NCBI GenBank assembly: GCA_049791675.1
Contig: JBARAD010000354.1
Location: 1 to 64,000 of the forward strand
Length of the DNA: 64,000 nt
Reading direction: 5' to 3'
Source: Chryseosolibacter sp049791675
GTDB taxonomy: Bacteria > Bacteroidota > Bacteroidia > Cytophagales > Cyclobacteriaceae
Within the stretch, counting starts at the first letter, position 1. Each line of letters begins with the position of its first letter. Both the position numbers and the translations under genes were made by a program. Shown piece after piece: positions 1 through 8,794 of this stretch. The notes under the pieces are model-generated. The model saw nothing but the letters and a program-made list of their open reading frames with translations. It had not been told where the DNA came from and ran no database searches.

Positions 1-1921
1 GTTCAATCGTTATGGCAACCTCATCTGTCTGATCGCGCACGCCTGTCGTGTTGCCCGGGAAGATGAAGCCCAGGTAAATTTCGTCGGCAAGGTCATCTAC
101 CACCGCGAGCGTGACATCATCAAAAGGGTAATAGACACCCATGTTCATCATCTGGGTATTTTTGTTCGAAAGGACAGTAAACAGCTGATTATTCAATCCG
201 TCTCCGGTGATCCGGAAGCTTGTTTCGCCCACATTAATGTTTTCGCAGATCTCGATCGTGCCGAGGTCAAGTACTCCTTCCGTTGCCGATGGTGTCTGGG
301 CTGTTTTTTTCCAGCTGCCACTGCCTGTTGAAATAGACAATTCAACCGAGGTATTGATGGGCGCCTCAATGCTGAAAGATCCATCCGCTTCCGGACTCGT
401 GTAATTAATTTTCGTATTGGCATCGGGATCCGTCCAGGTGACACTGATCTGACCTTCATTTTCAATCTCGCCATAGCATGTGATCTTTCCTTTGATTTGT
501 CCGACGCCTGTGTTTTCAGAGGTCAGGTCGATCTCTCCCAGGTCAACAGTGCCATTTTCATCCGCTGTCCGTATCTCTTCGGTTACAGAAATTCCCTTGG
601 CTGTGTACAGCATCATGCTGACGTCCATATTCGGAGGCAGGTTCACGCGCATACTACTTCCGGGATCATAAATACCCTTGCTTCCGTGCTGGGATGAAAA
701 GACTGCAAAAAGGACCTCGTCATCGCTTTGTGTCTTGAAAGTCGCTGTGACTTCCGAAGGGCAGGGAAATGTCTGTATATCGCCCACATCATATACCTGA
801 CCTGGCGCCAGCGGGGGCACGATAACAATGACTTTGCCGCGTTCGTTTTTTGTGAGCGGTGTAATGACCAGGGGGTCACTGATGACGACCGTGAGTTCAA
901 TGCCATCAGGAACCCTGCGTTCAAATCTTCCATCTGATTCTCCGCTTTCTGTGCTCGACTGCGGGTCAGAAGTGATCTGGCCGAATTCAACTATTCCCCA
1001 TGCCGGATTTCCGCTGCAATCGATCAATCTCCCGACAATGGTTGCACCTTCCGTTGGGTCGTCGCAGTTCCAGTCCGTGAAATGCGTGACTGTGCCTACG
1101 TAACGGTTGCCCTCCCGTTTGGCGGACCCTTCTTCCTGCCACACGCCGTTATCCTCATCAAAATACCAGAGGGGTATCGTTTCAGGCGCGGTTGACATCT
1201 GATCCGGAGGTATGTTCATGATCAACGTCGAGGACGATCCTGGGGCGAGTTGAAGTTTGTCACCACTGCCATCTGTCATTTCCACCCGTAGAATCCCGAA
1301 ACTATAAAGAACACTGGTGCTGTTGTCTTCCCGCCGGGCCAACATATCACCCCCCGGAACCAATACACCGAAGTTTCCCGCCGTGGGGTCCATATACCGG
1401 ACAGACATGCTGACGGGTCCGGAATAGGCGTCACCACCTTCCGTAACAAGCCCGTTGGCCGGAATGTGGACTTCAGATCCGTCAGGCAAAGCCGCATTAC
1501 TCCCGGCACCGGCTTCGAAAGTGTGTGTTACCGGGCTGCCCATCAAAACAATGCGTGTCTCCGTCTGACCGTTTTCCTGAGGAGTAAGCGCCCTGATGCC
1601 TGCAAAATATCCATCCTTCGTTGAGTGGACAACACAACGGTTCCCTGGAACCTGGATGTTTTCGAGGACGAATGTTCCATCGTTTCCTGTGATGGCGGTT
1701 TCTCCGTGTACATTGACCTCTGCGTCAGCCACCGGCTGCCCGTTCTCGTCCGTCACCACGCCAACGACTGTCGTGGTAACGGCAGGCTTGGGCTGTAGCG
1801 GATCCTCCTGTTTAACGTTACCGCTACCGCCTTGTTCATCATCGGGATTACAGCGCATGGTGAAGCACAGTATCAGCATACACCCCACCGCCATGATCGT
1901 TCTTAAGAGTGATTTTGACAT
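1..1921 (-). CDS. Large surface lipoprotein with carboxypeptidase-regulatory-like domain, 3' end outside window
   Basis: About 640 codons are readable leftward from the ATG at 1921 without a stop, so the C-terminus lies beyond base 1. The N-terminus is a hydrophobic segment ending MRC-NPDDEQGG. The Cys followed by acidic residues resembles a Bacteroidota lipoprotein with a surface-export signal, although the -1 Arg is not a classic lipobox. Residues about 45-110 form a carboxypeptidase-regulatory-like beta-sandwich (VVGVVTDENGQPVADAEV, then an ITGNDGTFVLENI turn). The rest is a series of beta-rich segments (CSGNPAWGIVEFG, GQIKGKITCYGEIENEG) that look like repeated domains of the same kind. 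No catalytic motif is visible. It is probably a cell-surface binding or structural protein; function unknown. The gene for a barrel protein lies upstream on the same strand, 52 bases away. Confidence 0.75.
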   Translation of the reverse strand, partial: MSKSLLRTIMAVGCMLILCFTMRCNPDDEQGGSGNVKQEDPLQPKPAVTTTVVGVVTDENGQPVADAEVNVHGETAITGNDGTFVLENIQVPGNRCVVHSTKDGYFAGIRALTPQENGQTETRIVLMGSPVTHTFEAGAGSNAALPDGSEVHIPANGLVTEGGDAYSGPVSMSVRYMDPTAGNFGVLVPGGDMLARREDNSTSVLYSFGILRVEMTDGSGDKLQLAPGSSSTLIMNIPPDQMSTAPETIPLWYFDEDNGVWQEEGSAKREGNRYVGTVTHFTDWNCDDPTEGATIVGRLIDCSGNPAWGIVEFGQITSDPQSSTESGESDGRFERRVPDGIELTVVISDPLVITPLTKNERGKVIVIVPPLAPGQVYDVGDIQTFPCPSEVTATFKTQSDDEVLFAVFSSQHGSKGIYDPGSSMRVNLPPNMDVSMMLYTAKGISVTEEIRTADENGTVDLGEIDLTSENTGVGQIKGKITCYGEIENEGQISVTWTDPDANTKINYTSPEADGSFSIEAPINTSVELSISTGSGSWKKTAQTPSATEGVLDLGTIEICENINVGETSFRITGDGLNNQLFTVLSNKNTQMMNMGVYYPFDDVTLAVVDDLADEIYLGFIFPGNTTGVRDQTDEVAITIE

Positions 1922-1973
1922 ATCACGTGTTGTTAAATTTCCTGGGTATCATTTCAAATCAGTTTTCGCCATC

Positions 1974-2537
1974 CTAGAACCGCGCAGTGATGCCGAGCGT
2001 ACCGTAGCCAAAGGCACCGCGTCCGCCTTCAAAAAAGGCCCCAAAGGCCGGAGCGAACTGGTAGCGAATGCCCAGCACCGGGCCGAAGATCATCCGCGAC
2101 CCATTGGAATAATATCCGTTAGCAATATTATCCGCATACTTCCAGGAGTACGATTCCACCCCCAGGATAAGGGCGGCATACAGATCGACCTTTTCGGTGT
2201 TGATTGACATGTTCAGGTTGTCATTCAGAAAATTGCTGGCGTGGAAGGTGCCGCGTGCACCAAAAGACAGCGCACGGAATTTGTAATCACCGGCGCCGTA
2301 CGACCTGGAATACATACCAACGTAAGGTCCAATGGCAAACACATCGCTCAGACTATATTCGAGGTTCACGGACACAGGGAGAAATCCTTTGGCGCCCCCA
2401 TAGTATCCGTATCCATACCCGATCAATCCAAATGAAACCCCTGCATTCACGGCGATATCACCCTTCTCATACTGAGCAAATGCTGTAGAAAGAAAACCAC
2501 ACAACATACATGCGAGCGCTAAAAATCTCTTCTTCAT
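1974..2537 (-). CDS. Outer-membrane beta-barrel protein
   Basis: A 187-residue product starting at the ATG at 2537 (MKKRFLALACMLCGFL). This start gives a clean signal peptide cleaved at AFA-QYEKGD. The frame stays open upstream to 2708, but that extension has no signal-like character. The mature protein alternates hydrophobic and polar residues, is rich in Gly, Tyr and Phe, and ends in ITARF, with the terminal Phe typical of outer-membrane barrels. Its length fits a small 8-strand porin-like or OmpX/OprF-like barrel. It lies directly upstream of the lipoprotein gene on the same strand, so the two may be co-transcribed. Ligand or role cannot be read. Confidence 0.75.
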   Translation of the reverse strand: MKKRFLALACMLCGFLSTAFAQYEKGDIAVNAGVSFGLIGYGYGYYGGAKGFLPVSVNLEYSLSDVFAIGPYVGMYSRSYGAGDYKFRALSFGARGTFHASNFLNDNLNMSINTEKVDLYAALILGVESYSWKYADNIANGYYSNGSRMIFGPVLGIRYQFAPAFGAFFEGGRGAFGYGTLGITARF

Positions 2538-2808
2538 AGTTTTAATATTTAAGTGACTGAATTTTTCAATAAAAGTAGTTTCCGGCCATCGCGGATTTTT
2601 CCGTAGAAAAACGCATTTATACATATGCGTATAAGTACTGAGTCCGATGGAGATCCCGCGCGCGACAAGTGACAAAAGCCGCTTTCCGAAAGACATGAAA
2701 ATGATCACAAAAGTTGATTGCAGGCCACTTTGTTTGTATTTTAGATCAAGGATCCGGTGTTAACCAGGTCAGCGGAACCTGCCTTATAAGACGCCCTTAA
2801 TCCGGCCC

Positions 2809-4770
2809 ATGGAAAGATTACTCCGTTATGCTTTTTACATAATTCTTTTGTCGTGGCCCGGCATGCTGATGTCACAGGATCCTGTTCCCGGAGATACTGC
2901 GAAAGTCAAGGCGTATCTTGCCATATCGGATCAGCATTACTATGCAGACCGCATCGATTCCGCCGCACACTATTGCCTGAAAGCAGGAGACCTCGCAAGA
3001 AAGCTGGACTACAGGCGAGGAATTTCAGAATTTGTCAGCTATTATATTCCGGTGCTCAATCGTCAGGGTAAGTACCAGGAAGCACTAGACCTGGCGTTGG
3101 AATCGCTGGAGATATGCAAAGATCTCGGTGATAACAGCATGCTGGCAATGGCCTACAACAACCTGGCCAATCAGCATCAGTATCTGGGTGACCTGAAATC
3201 GTCCGCCACACACTACTTAAATGCCCTGATCTTTTCAGAAGGTGTGGATACTCCCCAGCGCCGGCAGCGTTACAGCAATAACCTCGCTTCCGTTTTTCTT
3301 CAGCTCGAGGAGAAGGACAAATCTTATTATTATGCCAACAAAAGTTACAGGCTTGCGCTGGAGACGCAGGATAGCATCGGTATGGCAAGCAGTCTCGTCA
3401 ACCTGGCGCTGAGTGAAGTGTTGAACGAGAAATTTGAAGACGCCCTCGCGCACCTCGACAAAGTATTGATTCTTGGCAAAGCGCTGGATGACGACAGCTA
3501 TGTATTGGATGCACTGATCAATAAGGCGGACGTTTACTCCCAGATGAAGAAATATTCCGCGGCGCTGCAATTGTACAAGAAGAGTTTTTCTGTTTTAAAA
3601 GGTTACCCGGTCCCTGACTACGAATTGTATGTTTACTGGGGCCTTGCACAAAACTATTTCCACCTCGGGCAGTACAACCTGGCCAATGACTACTTAACGA
3701 AAAGCATACAGGTCGCAAGAGACGTGCAGGCCTTGCAGGAACTGTCCAAGCTTTACCTGCTCGGTTCGGAAATCAATGAAAAGATCAATCAACATGAGGA
3801 TGCGCTTGACTTCAGGAAGCAATATGAGTCGCTGAAGGACTCGCTGGTGGGTGCTGAAACGCAACAGAATATTCACAAGCTTGAAATTGAATACCAGACA
3901 TCCCAGAAGGAAAAGGCTATCGCCGGTCAGCAGCTGGTGATCGCGAATAATAATCTGGAGATCGCGCGGAAGGACAGGTTTATTATTCTATGGACAGCGA
4001 TCGCTATCTTGCTTCTGTCCGCCATTGTGATATTTGTGATCGTCTACCGCAGCAAGCAGCGACTGAATGCGGACAAAATCCAATTGCTGAAAAAGCAAAG
4101 TGAGTTGCAGGTCCTGAACGCGCTGATGGAAGGCGAGGAAAAAGAAAGGTCGCGCCTTGCCCGCGAATTGCATGATGGCGTAGGCGGTATTCTGTCTGCA
4201 TCCAAAATGCATCTAAGCATTATACAGGATGAAGAAAAATCATCCTTTTGGACGAACCATCTGAGTAATATATCGTCCATGCTGGATCAGGCCTCACAGG
4301 AGATCAGGATGATCTCGCACAATCTGTTCCCAGACATCCTGCGCATGCACGATCTGGATGTTGCGATCGGGAATTTCTGTCAGCGCATGAAAAATTCCGG
4401 ACTGAATATTGAGTATTATTTTCTGGGTACCATGCCGGATCTGAATAACCGTTTCAAACTTGCTGTATACAGGGCGGTACAGGAACTGATCAACAATGTC
4501 ATAAAACATTCCCAGGCGGACCACGTGCTCGTACAGCTGAGTCAGCACAACGATCTCCTCACCGTAATAGTAGAAGACAACGGTGTCGGTTTCGACCAGC
4601 GCCACACCAAGGGGATCGGCCTGGTAAATTTGAGCGATAAAGTCAAACATCTCGGCGGGCAACTGACGATCGAGTCGGCCCCAGGCAAAGGAACAACCGT
4701 GCATTTGGAATTCGAAATCAAACCCGCCAAAGAAATTACCGTCATTGAAACTTCAACAGTCAATTCCTGA
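2809..4770 (+). CDS. TPR-containing sensor histidine kinase (HisKA_3/HATPase)
   Basis: A 653-residue kinase. It has a signal peptide (MERLLRYAFYIILL...LMSQD), then about 340 residues of tetratricopeptide-type helices (for example LAMAYNNLANQHQYLGD, YWGLAQNYFHLGQYNLA) that should lie in the periplasm, a coiled coil, and one transmembrane helix at about 394-415. The cytoplasmic part has a HisKA_3 dimerisation helix with the phospho-acceptor His455 in ARELHDGVGG and a C-terminal HATPase with DNGVGF and KGIGLVNL boxes. Family knowledge: such kinases pair with NarL-type regulators, and the next gene, 3 bases downstream, encodes one. The periplasmic TPR array suggests sensing through protein contact. 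The stimulus is unknown. Confidence 0.92.
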   Translation: MERLLRYAFYIILLSWPGMLMSQDPVPGDTAKVKAYLAISDQHYYADRIDSAAHYCLKAGDLARKLDYRRGISEFVSYYIPVLNRQGKYQEALDLALESLEICKDLGDNSMLAMAYNNLANQHQYLGDLKSSATHYLNALIFSEGVDTPQRRQRYSNNLASVFLQLEEKDKSYYYANKSYRLALETQDSIGMASSLVNLALSEVLNEKFEDALAHLDKVLILGKALDDDSYVLDALINKADVYSQMKKYSAALQLYKKSFSVLKGYPVPDYELYVYWGLAQNYFHLGQYNLANDYLTKSIQVARDVQALQELSKLYLLGSEINEKINQHEDALDFRKQYESLKDSLVGAETQQNIHKLEIEYQTSQKEKAIAGQQLVIANNNLEIARKDRFIILWTAIAILLLSAIVIFVIVYRSKQRLNADKIQLLKKQSELQVLNALMEGEEKERSRLARELHDGVGGILSASKMHLSIIQDEEKSSFWTNHLSNISSMLDQASQEIRMISHNLFPDILRMHDLDVAIGNFCQRMKNSGLNIEYYFLGTMPDLNNRFKLAVYRAVQELINNVIKHSQADHVLVQLSQHNDLLTVIVEDNGVGFDQRHTKGIGLVNLSDKVKHLGGQLTIESAPGKGTTVHLEFEIKPAKEITVIETSTVNS

Positions 4771-4773
4771 TAT

Positions 4774-5409
4774 ATGCCTGTAACCGTCGCCATTGCAGAC
4801 GACCATATCCTCGTCATCAACGGTCTTAAAGCGATGCTTGAAAAGCTGGACGGAATGTCCGTGTTGTTCGCTGCCGAGACCGGTGAAGGGCTGTTAAACA
4901 GTCTCCCGGATCAGCAACCTGATGTGCTTCTTCTGGACATCCAGATGCCTGATCTGAATGGTATCGACTTATGCAAGACGATCCACAAAGAATATCCCGG
5001 GATAAAGATCATTGCATTGACAAACTTCGAGCAATCCTCTTATGTAAAACAGATGATGCGCAACGGCGCATTGGGTTATCTTCTGAAGAACATTGATGGC
5101 AAAACGCTGCTGAAGGCTATTGAAACCGTGATGCAAAACAAGCCGTTTATCCAGGAGCAGATCCGGAACAACATGCTCAATGAAGTATTGTCAGGTGCAA
5201 AGGCGACCTCGCGTGGTGTATCGCTCACCAAAAGGGAACAGGAGATATTGGGGCTCGTCGCGCGAGAATTCTCAAACCAGCAGATCGCCGATCAGCTTTT
5301 CATCAGTGTGCGAACCGTGGAAACGCACCGCGTCAACCTCACTCAGAAACTGGGCGTTCACAACACGGCAGGGCTGGTGAAGGAGGCGTATAAGCGGGGA
5401 TTGATATAA
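4774..5409 (+). CDS. NarL/FixJ-family response regulator
   Basis: 211 residues. The receiver domain occupies about 1-120, with acidic residues D9-D10 (VAIADDH), the phospho-acceptor D55 (VLLLDIQMPD) and a conserved Lys in YLLKNIDG. A LuxR-type helix-turn-helix covers about 150-210 (LTKREQEILGLVA...IADQLFISVRTVETHR). It starts 3 bases after the histidine kinase stop, so the two form a two-component operon. Targets are not visible here. It ends 17 bases before the convergent transporter gene, with no clear terminator between them. Confidence 0.95.
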   Translation: MPVTVAIADDHILVINGLKAMLEKLDGMSVLFAAETGEGLLNSLPDQQPDVLLLDIQMPDLNGIDLCKTIHKEYPGIKIIALTNFEQSSYVKQMMRNGALGYLLKNIDGKTLLKAIETVMQNKPFIQEQIRNNMLNEVLSGAKATSRGVSLTKREQEILGLVAREFSNQQIADQLFISVRTVETHRVNLTQKLGVHNTAGLVKEAYKRGLI

Positions 5410-5426
5410 AGGGACACACGGTGGTC

Positions 5427-6722
5427 TTAATATAGTTGTTGAAGCGTGACTTTGGTTTTGGGGCCTCGCGTTAAGAGATGGATGATGGTCCACGCGACAA
5501 GGTAAGTCAGCCCGCATATCGTGAACAAAAGGTTATAGCCCGCCCCCAGGTTGCCTTCGGCTTTGTAGGAGTCCAGCAGATAGCCCACCAGTAGCGGGAA
5601 AAGGATGCCTCCGATGGCGCCCGTCATTCCTCCGATGCCAACCACCGAGCTTACCGCTTCGCGCGGGAACATATCCGAAGCAGTAGTGAACATATTTGTC
5701 GCCCAGGCCTGGTGCAATGCCACGGCCAGGCTGATGAGCGCCACGGCTACCCAGATATCTGTAACGAACTGGGCCGATATGATCGATAGCTCCAGGGTCG
5801 CAAAGATCAGCAGCGCTGTTTTTCTTGCCTTTAGCGTTGGCCATCCTTTTCTGATCAGCCAGGAAGAAAAATAGCCCCCGCTGATGCTTCCCACGGTTGT
5901 GGCGGCATAGATGATCATCAATTGCAGGCTGGGCTTTGTTAAGTCAAGATTGAACGTGGATGAGAAATAGGAGGGGAGCCAAAAAAGAAAGAACCAGTAA
6001 ATGGGGTCTATCAGGAACTTGCCGGTAACGAATGCCCACGTTTGTCTGAAAGTGAATAGTTTGTACCACTTCACGCTTCCGCCGGCACTGTGTGATTGAT
6101 CCTGATCACCGTCTTCCGTAATGAGTTTTAATTCCGCTGCTGTGATCCGCTTTTGTCCCGAAGGCACCTCATATAATATCAGCCAGAATATCAGCCAAAC
6201 AAATCCGAATGCGCCTGTAATCCAGAATACTTCCTGCCAGCCATATTCGACCAGTATCCAGGGGGTGACCAGCAGGGCCATTACCACGCCAACGCTTGTT
6301 CCTGCGTTAAAAATACCCGTTGCGAGCGCACGTTCTTTTTTTGGAAACCATTCTGCAACCGCCTTCATGGCAGCGGGAAAGTTGCCGGCTTCTCCGACAC
6401 CCAGACCGATGCGGGCAATGCTGAAGCCTGTAACACTTCTTGCCAGTGCATGAAACATTCCTGAAATACTCCAGATGATCACAGACCATGCGTATCCAGC
6501 CTTGGTGCCGATCTTGTCGATGAGCCACCCAAATGACACCAACCCCAACGCATAGGCTGCGGTAAATGCCATGACGATATAGGCAAAGTCTGTTTCACTC
6601 CAGTTAAATTCTTTTTCGAGCGTAGGTTTTAAAAGTCCGATGATCTGCCTGTCGAGGTAATTAATGGTGGTCGCAAAAAATAACAGGGCAACGATGATCC
6701 ACCGGTAGTTTCTTATCTGCAT
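5427..6722 (-). CDS. MFS transporter, anion:cation symporter (hexuronate-type)
   Basis: A 431-residue major facilitator with about 12 hydrophobic segments. The N-terminal motif NYLDRQIIGLLKPTLEKEF and ARIGLGVGEAGNFPAAMKAVAEWFP are characteristic of the anion:cation symporter family, which includes ExuT and GudP and takes up hexuronates, glucarate or galactonate by proton symport. FNAGTSVGVVMALLV continues the same pattern. The specific substrate is inferred. A glucuronate-type acid would fit a genome that also encodes a CE15-like esterase (62282 onward), but that is far away. It sits alone, convergent with the two-component operon. Confidence 0.85.
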   Translation of the reverse strand: MQIRNYRWIIVALLFFATTINYLDRQIIGLLKPTLEKEFNWSETDFAYIVMAFTAAYALGLVSFGWLIDKIGTKAGYAWSVIIWSISGMFHALARSVTGFSIARIGLGVGEAGNFPAAMKAVAEWFPKKERALATGIFNAGTSVGVVMALLVTPWILVEYGWQEVFWITGAFGFVWLIFWLILYEVPSGQKRITAAELKLITEDGDQDQSHSAGGSVKWYKLFTFRQTWAFVTGKFLIDPIYWFFLFWLPSYFSSTFNLDLTKPSLQLMIIYAATTVGSISGGYFSSWLIRKGWPTLKARKTALLIFATLELSIISAQFVTDIWVAVALISLAVALHQAWATNMFTTASDMFPREAVSSVVGIGGMTGAIGGILFPLLVGYLLDSYKAEGNLGAGYNLLFTICGLTYLVAWTIIHLLTRGPKTKVTLQQLY

Positions 6723-6956
6723 TAAAACGCGTCTTTAATGATCTTTGAAAACACTAATCTTCTATTTCTTTCTGGGTTGTCTCGGGAGCTGCCTTCGCAT
6801 TCGCCCGACCAGTGATCCCACGCAACGATCCAAATACCTTTGCAAACATAGGCGGCAAAGCGAAAGCGCGCACAGCGTTTTTTTGTGAACGGTCCCTTCC
6901 CTTGTATGCTGAGGCGTATCAAACATGCATAACGGAATCCGGAATTTTGCCGGCGT

Positions 6957-7391
6957 TTAAGGGAATTTAGTGGCGTGTCTCGCAAGCAACAGCCACTTTC
7001 CCTTTTCTTTCTGCCAGATCTGCAGGACACCCAGGTTGACATGGCCCTGGGCCTGACCCTTATTATCGGTATCGGCGGAGAACTTGTGCCTTACAATCGC
7101 CACGTTGTTGTTGATCGCGACAGTCTGTTCTGTCAGGTCAATGGATATAAAACCGAATTTCCCGTCAATGATCGCCGTGATGAAATCATTTTTATCTTCG
7201 ACCAGACCGCTGGAGTGTCCATAACTTAGCTTTTTTGAAGTCAGCTCATCAAGCTTGATCTGATTTGCGTCTACCATTGCCTGATTGAGTTGTTTCACCG
7301 CATTGGAAACGGCCTGTTCATCTTTGGTCTGGGCCATCAAACCAGTGGCCGGCAAACAAATCCAAATCAATATTAACAGCATATTTTTCAT
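6957..7391 (-). CDS. Exported NTF2-like (DUF4440-type) protein
   Basis: 144 residues with a signal peptide cleaved after GLMA (GLMA-QTKDEQAV). The mature part follows the NTF2-like fold: an initial helix (AVSNAVKQLNQAMVDAN), DELTSKKLSYGHSSGLVEDKNDFI, then paired strands ending GVLQIWQKEKGKWLLLARHATK. This small periplasmic family is common in Bacteroidota and usually has no established activity. It may bind or transform a small ligand in its cone-shaped pocket. It follows a decayed GH18 fragment on the same strand, so it may once have been the downstream gene of that unit. Confidence 0.8.
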   Translation of the reverse strand: MKNMLLILIWICLPATGLMAQTKDEQAVSNAVKQLNQAMVDANQIKLDELTSKKLSYGHSSGLVEDKNDFITAIIDGKFGFISIDLTEQTVAINNNVAIVRHKFSADTDNKGQAQGHVNLGVLQIWQKEKGKWLLLARHATKFP

Positions 7392-7410
7392 AGGGATCGA
7401 TATTTACTTT

Positions 7411-7680
7411 TCAGGGGTTTGCTTTTCTGGCTTCATCAATGGCTGTCAGGAGGTAACCTTTTGGATCACTTGCGTATTGCCAGAACATCACACCACATCA
7501 TGGCAATCAAAAGCCGTTAATAACCATCAGTAATAATAAGAAAGTTCAGGGGAATGTACATGCCGGGCCAAAATCTTCTTTTCTGGTCGTAAAGATAAGC
7601 CTCCCGGGATGTTGACCACACGGGGGGTGTAACAGTTCTTGCATGCCGGCCCCGGAACATCAAATAGCAGTATTTCCCTT
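7411..7680 (-). pseudogene. Decayed C-terminal fragment of a GH18 (chitinase-like) gene
   Basis: In the minus frame from 7494 to the stop at 7411 there are 27 codons reading GVMFWQYASDPKG...LLTAIDEARK. This is the typical last strand and helix of GH18 chitinase-like enzymes (GVMFWxxxxDxxGxLLxAI). Immediately upstream in that frame is a stop codon. In another frame, about 80-90 bases farther upstream, EAYLYDQKRRFW resembles the GH18 segment (A-xx-YLYD-xx-K-xx-F) that normally lies about 25 residues before GVMFW, so the spacing fits a frameshifted relic. No full-length gene exists here, and the left part of the enzyme is not recognisable. The boundary at 7680 is approximate. Confidence 0.5.
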
Positions 7681-7860
7681 GTCCTTTCTTATCAGGAAGA
7701 AGGGCGGGGGATCGCGTACGCCAGACCGCTTCCGATGATGGCTTCATGGCGAAGTTTCCGCTTATTTTTTGTTCGTTTTTTATAATTACATGTAGCGCTT
7801 GAATTGGGAAAATAACCCTCTTTATATTACATTGAACCTGCTGAATTTAACATTGCTGAA
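7681..7860. other. Spacer upstream of the ROK kinase
   Basis: Non-coding as far as I can see. It separates the GH18 relic from the start of the ROK gene and becomes AT-rich toward 7860, where a promoter is expected. I found no convincing match to the Bacteroidota -33 TTTG / -7 TAnnTTTG pattern with correct spacing. Confidence 0.4.
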
Positions 7861-8793
7861 GTGGCAAAAATATCTAAAAACAATTTGTGGGGTATTGATC
7901 TGGGCGGCACAAAAATAGAAGGGGTGATCCTTAAATCTGTGGATGACCCTGAGGTTCTCTTTCGGGACCGGGTTCCAACAGAAGCTGACCAGGGTTATGA
8001 ACACCTGCTCAAACAGGTAAAAAAACTTGTGGATATGATGGCGGGTTTCGCCAACGGTCTGCCGGTGAAGATCGGTGTTGGTACGCCGGGGGTCCATGAC
8101 CCCAGACTTGGGACCATGAAAAACTGCAATACCGTGGTGATGAATGGAAAGCCCATGAAGCAGGATCTGGAAAAGTTATTAGGCTTGCCCCTGGAAATGG
8201 CGAACGATGCGGACTGCTTTGCCCTTGCTGAAGCTCAGCTTGGGGTTGTGAAGCAGAGATTTCCCGAAGCACGGGTTGTGTTCGGGGTGATCATGGGAAC
8301 CGGAGTCGGCGGTGGTATCGTCGTGGACGGACGTGCGATCATCGGCCTGCATGGTATCGCCGGTGAGTGGGGGCATAACTTCGTTCATGAATCCGGGGGG
8401 CCGTGCTATTGCGGTAAGACAGGCTGTGTGGAGACAGTTATTTCAGGACCGGCTTTGGAGCGGTTCTACCTGAAGGAAACTGGAAACAAGAAGAGTTTAA
8501 AGGATATTGTGGCCCTTGCGGAATCCAAGGTGGATCCAACGGCGCAGCGCACGATGATGCGCCTTGTTGAATACTTCGGTTTGTCGCTAAGCGTGATCAT
8601 CAACATTCTCGACCCTGACGTAATTGTGATCGGCGGGGGTGTGGGAAACATTGACATGCTTTATGACCGCGGTATTGATTCGGTCAAAAAATATGTTTTT
8701 AATCATGGGTTGGAAACCCCCATCGTGAAGCCTTCACTTGGTGACAGCGCGGGGGTATTTGGCGCGGCTTTTTTAGTAAATAGTCCCAACTGA
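7861..8793 (+). CDS. ROK-family sugar kinase
   Basis: 310 residues from a GTG start. The phosphate-binding motif GIDLGGTKIEGV is at about residues 11-22. The catalytic Asp is probably D116 in ANDADCFALAE. A GTGVGGGIV loop follows, and the ROK zinc motif CYCGKTGCVE has its cysteines at 182, 184 and 189. ROK kinases phosphorylate glucose, fructose or N-acetylhexosamines in the cytoplasm. There is no N-terminal helix-turn-helix, so this is a kinase rather than a repressor. It starts an operon with the PfkB kinase (1 base apart), pgmB and a GH65 phosphorylase, which makes glucose a reasonable substrate: GH65 releases free glucose that needs a kinase. That assignment is inference. Confidence 0.88.
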   Translation: MAKISKNNLWGIDLGGTKIEGVILKSVDDPEVLFRDRVPTEADQGYEHLLKQVKKLVDMMAGFANGLPVKIGVGTPGVHDPRLGTMKNCNTVVMNGKPMKQDLEKLLGLPLEMANDADCFALAEAQLGVVKQRFPEARVVFGVIMGTGVGGGIVVDGRAIIGLHGIAGEWGHNFVHESGGPCYCGKTGCVETVISGPALERFYLKETGNKKSLKDIVALAESKVDPTAQRTMMRLVEYFGLSLSVIINILDPDVIVIGGGVGNIDMLYDRGIDSVKKYVFNHGLETPIVKPSLGDSAGVFGAAFLVNSPN

Positions 8794-8794
8794 T

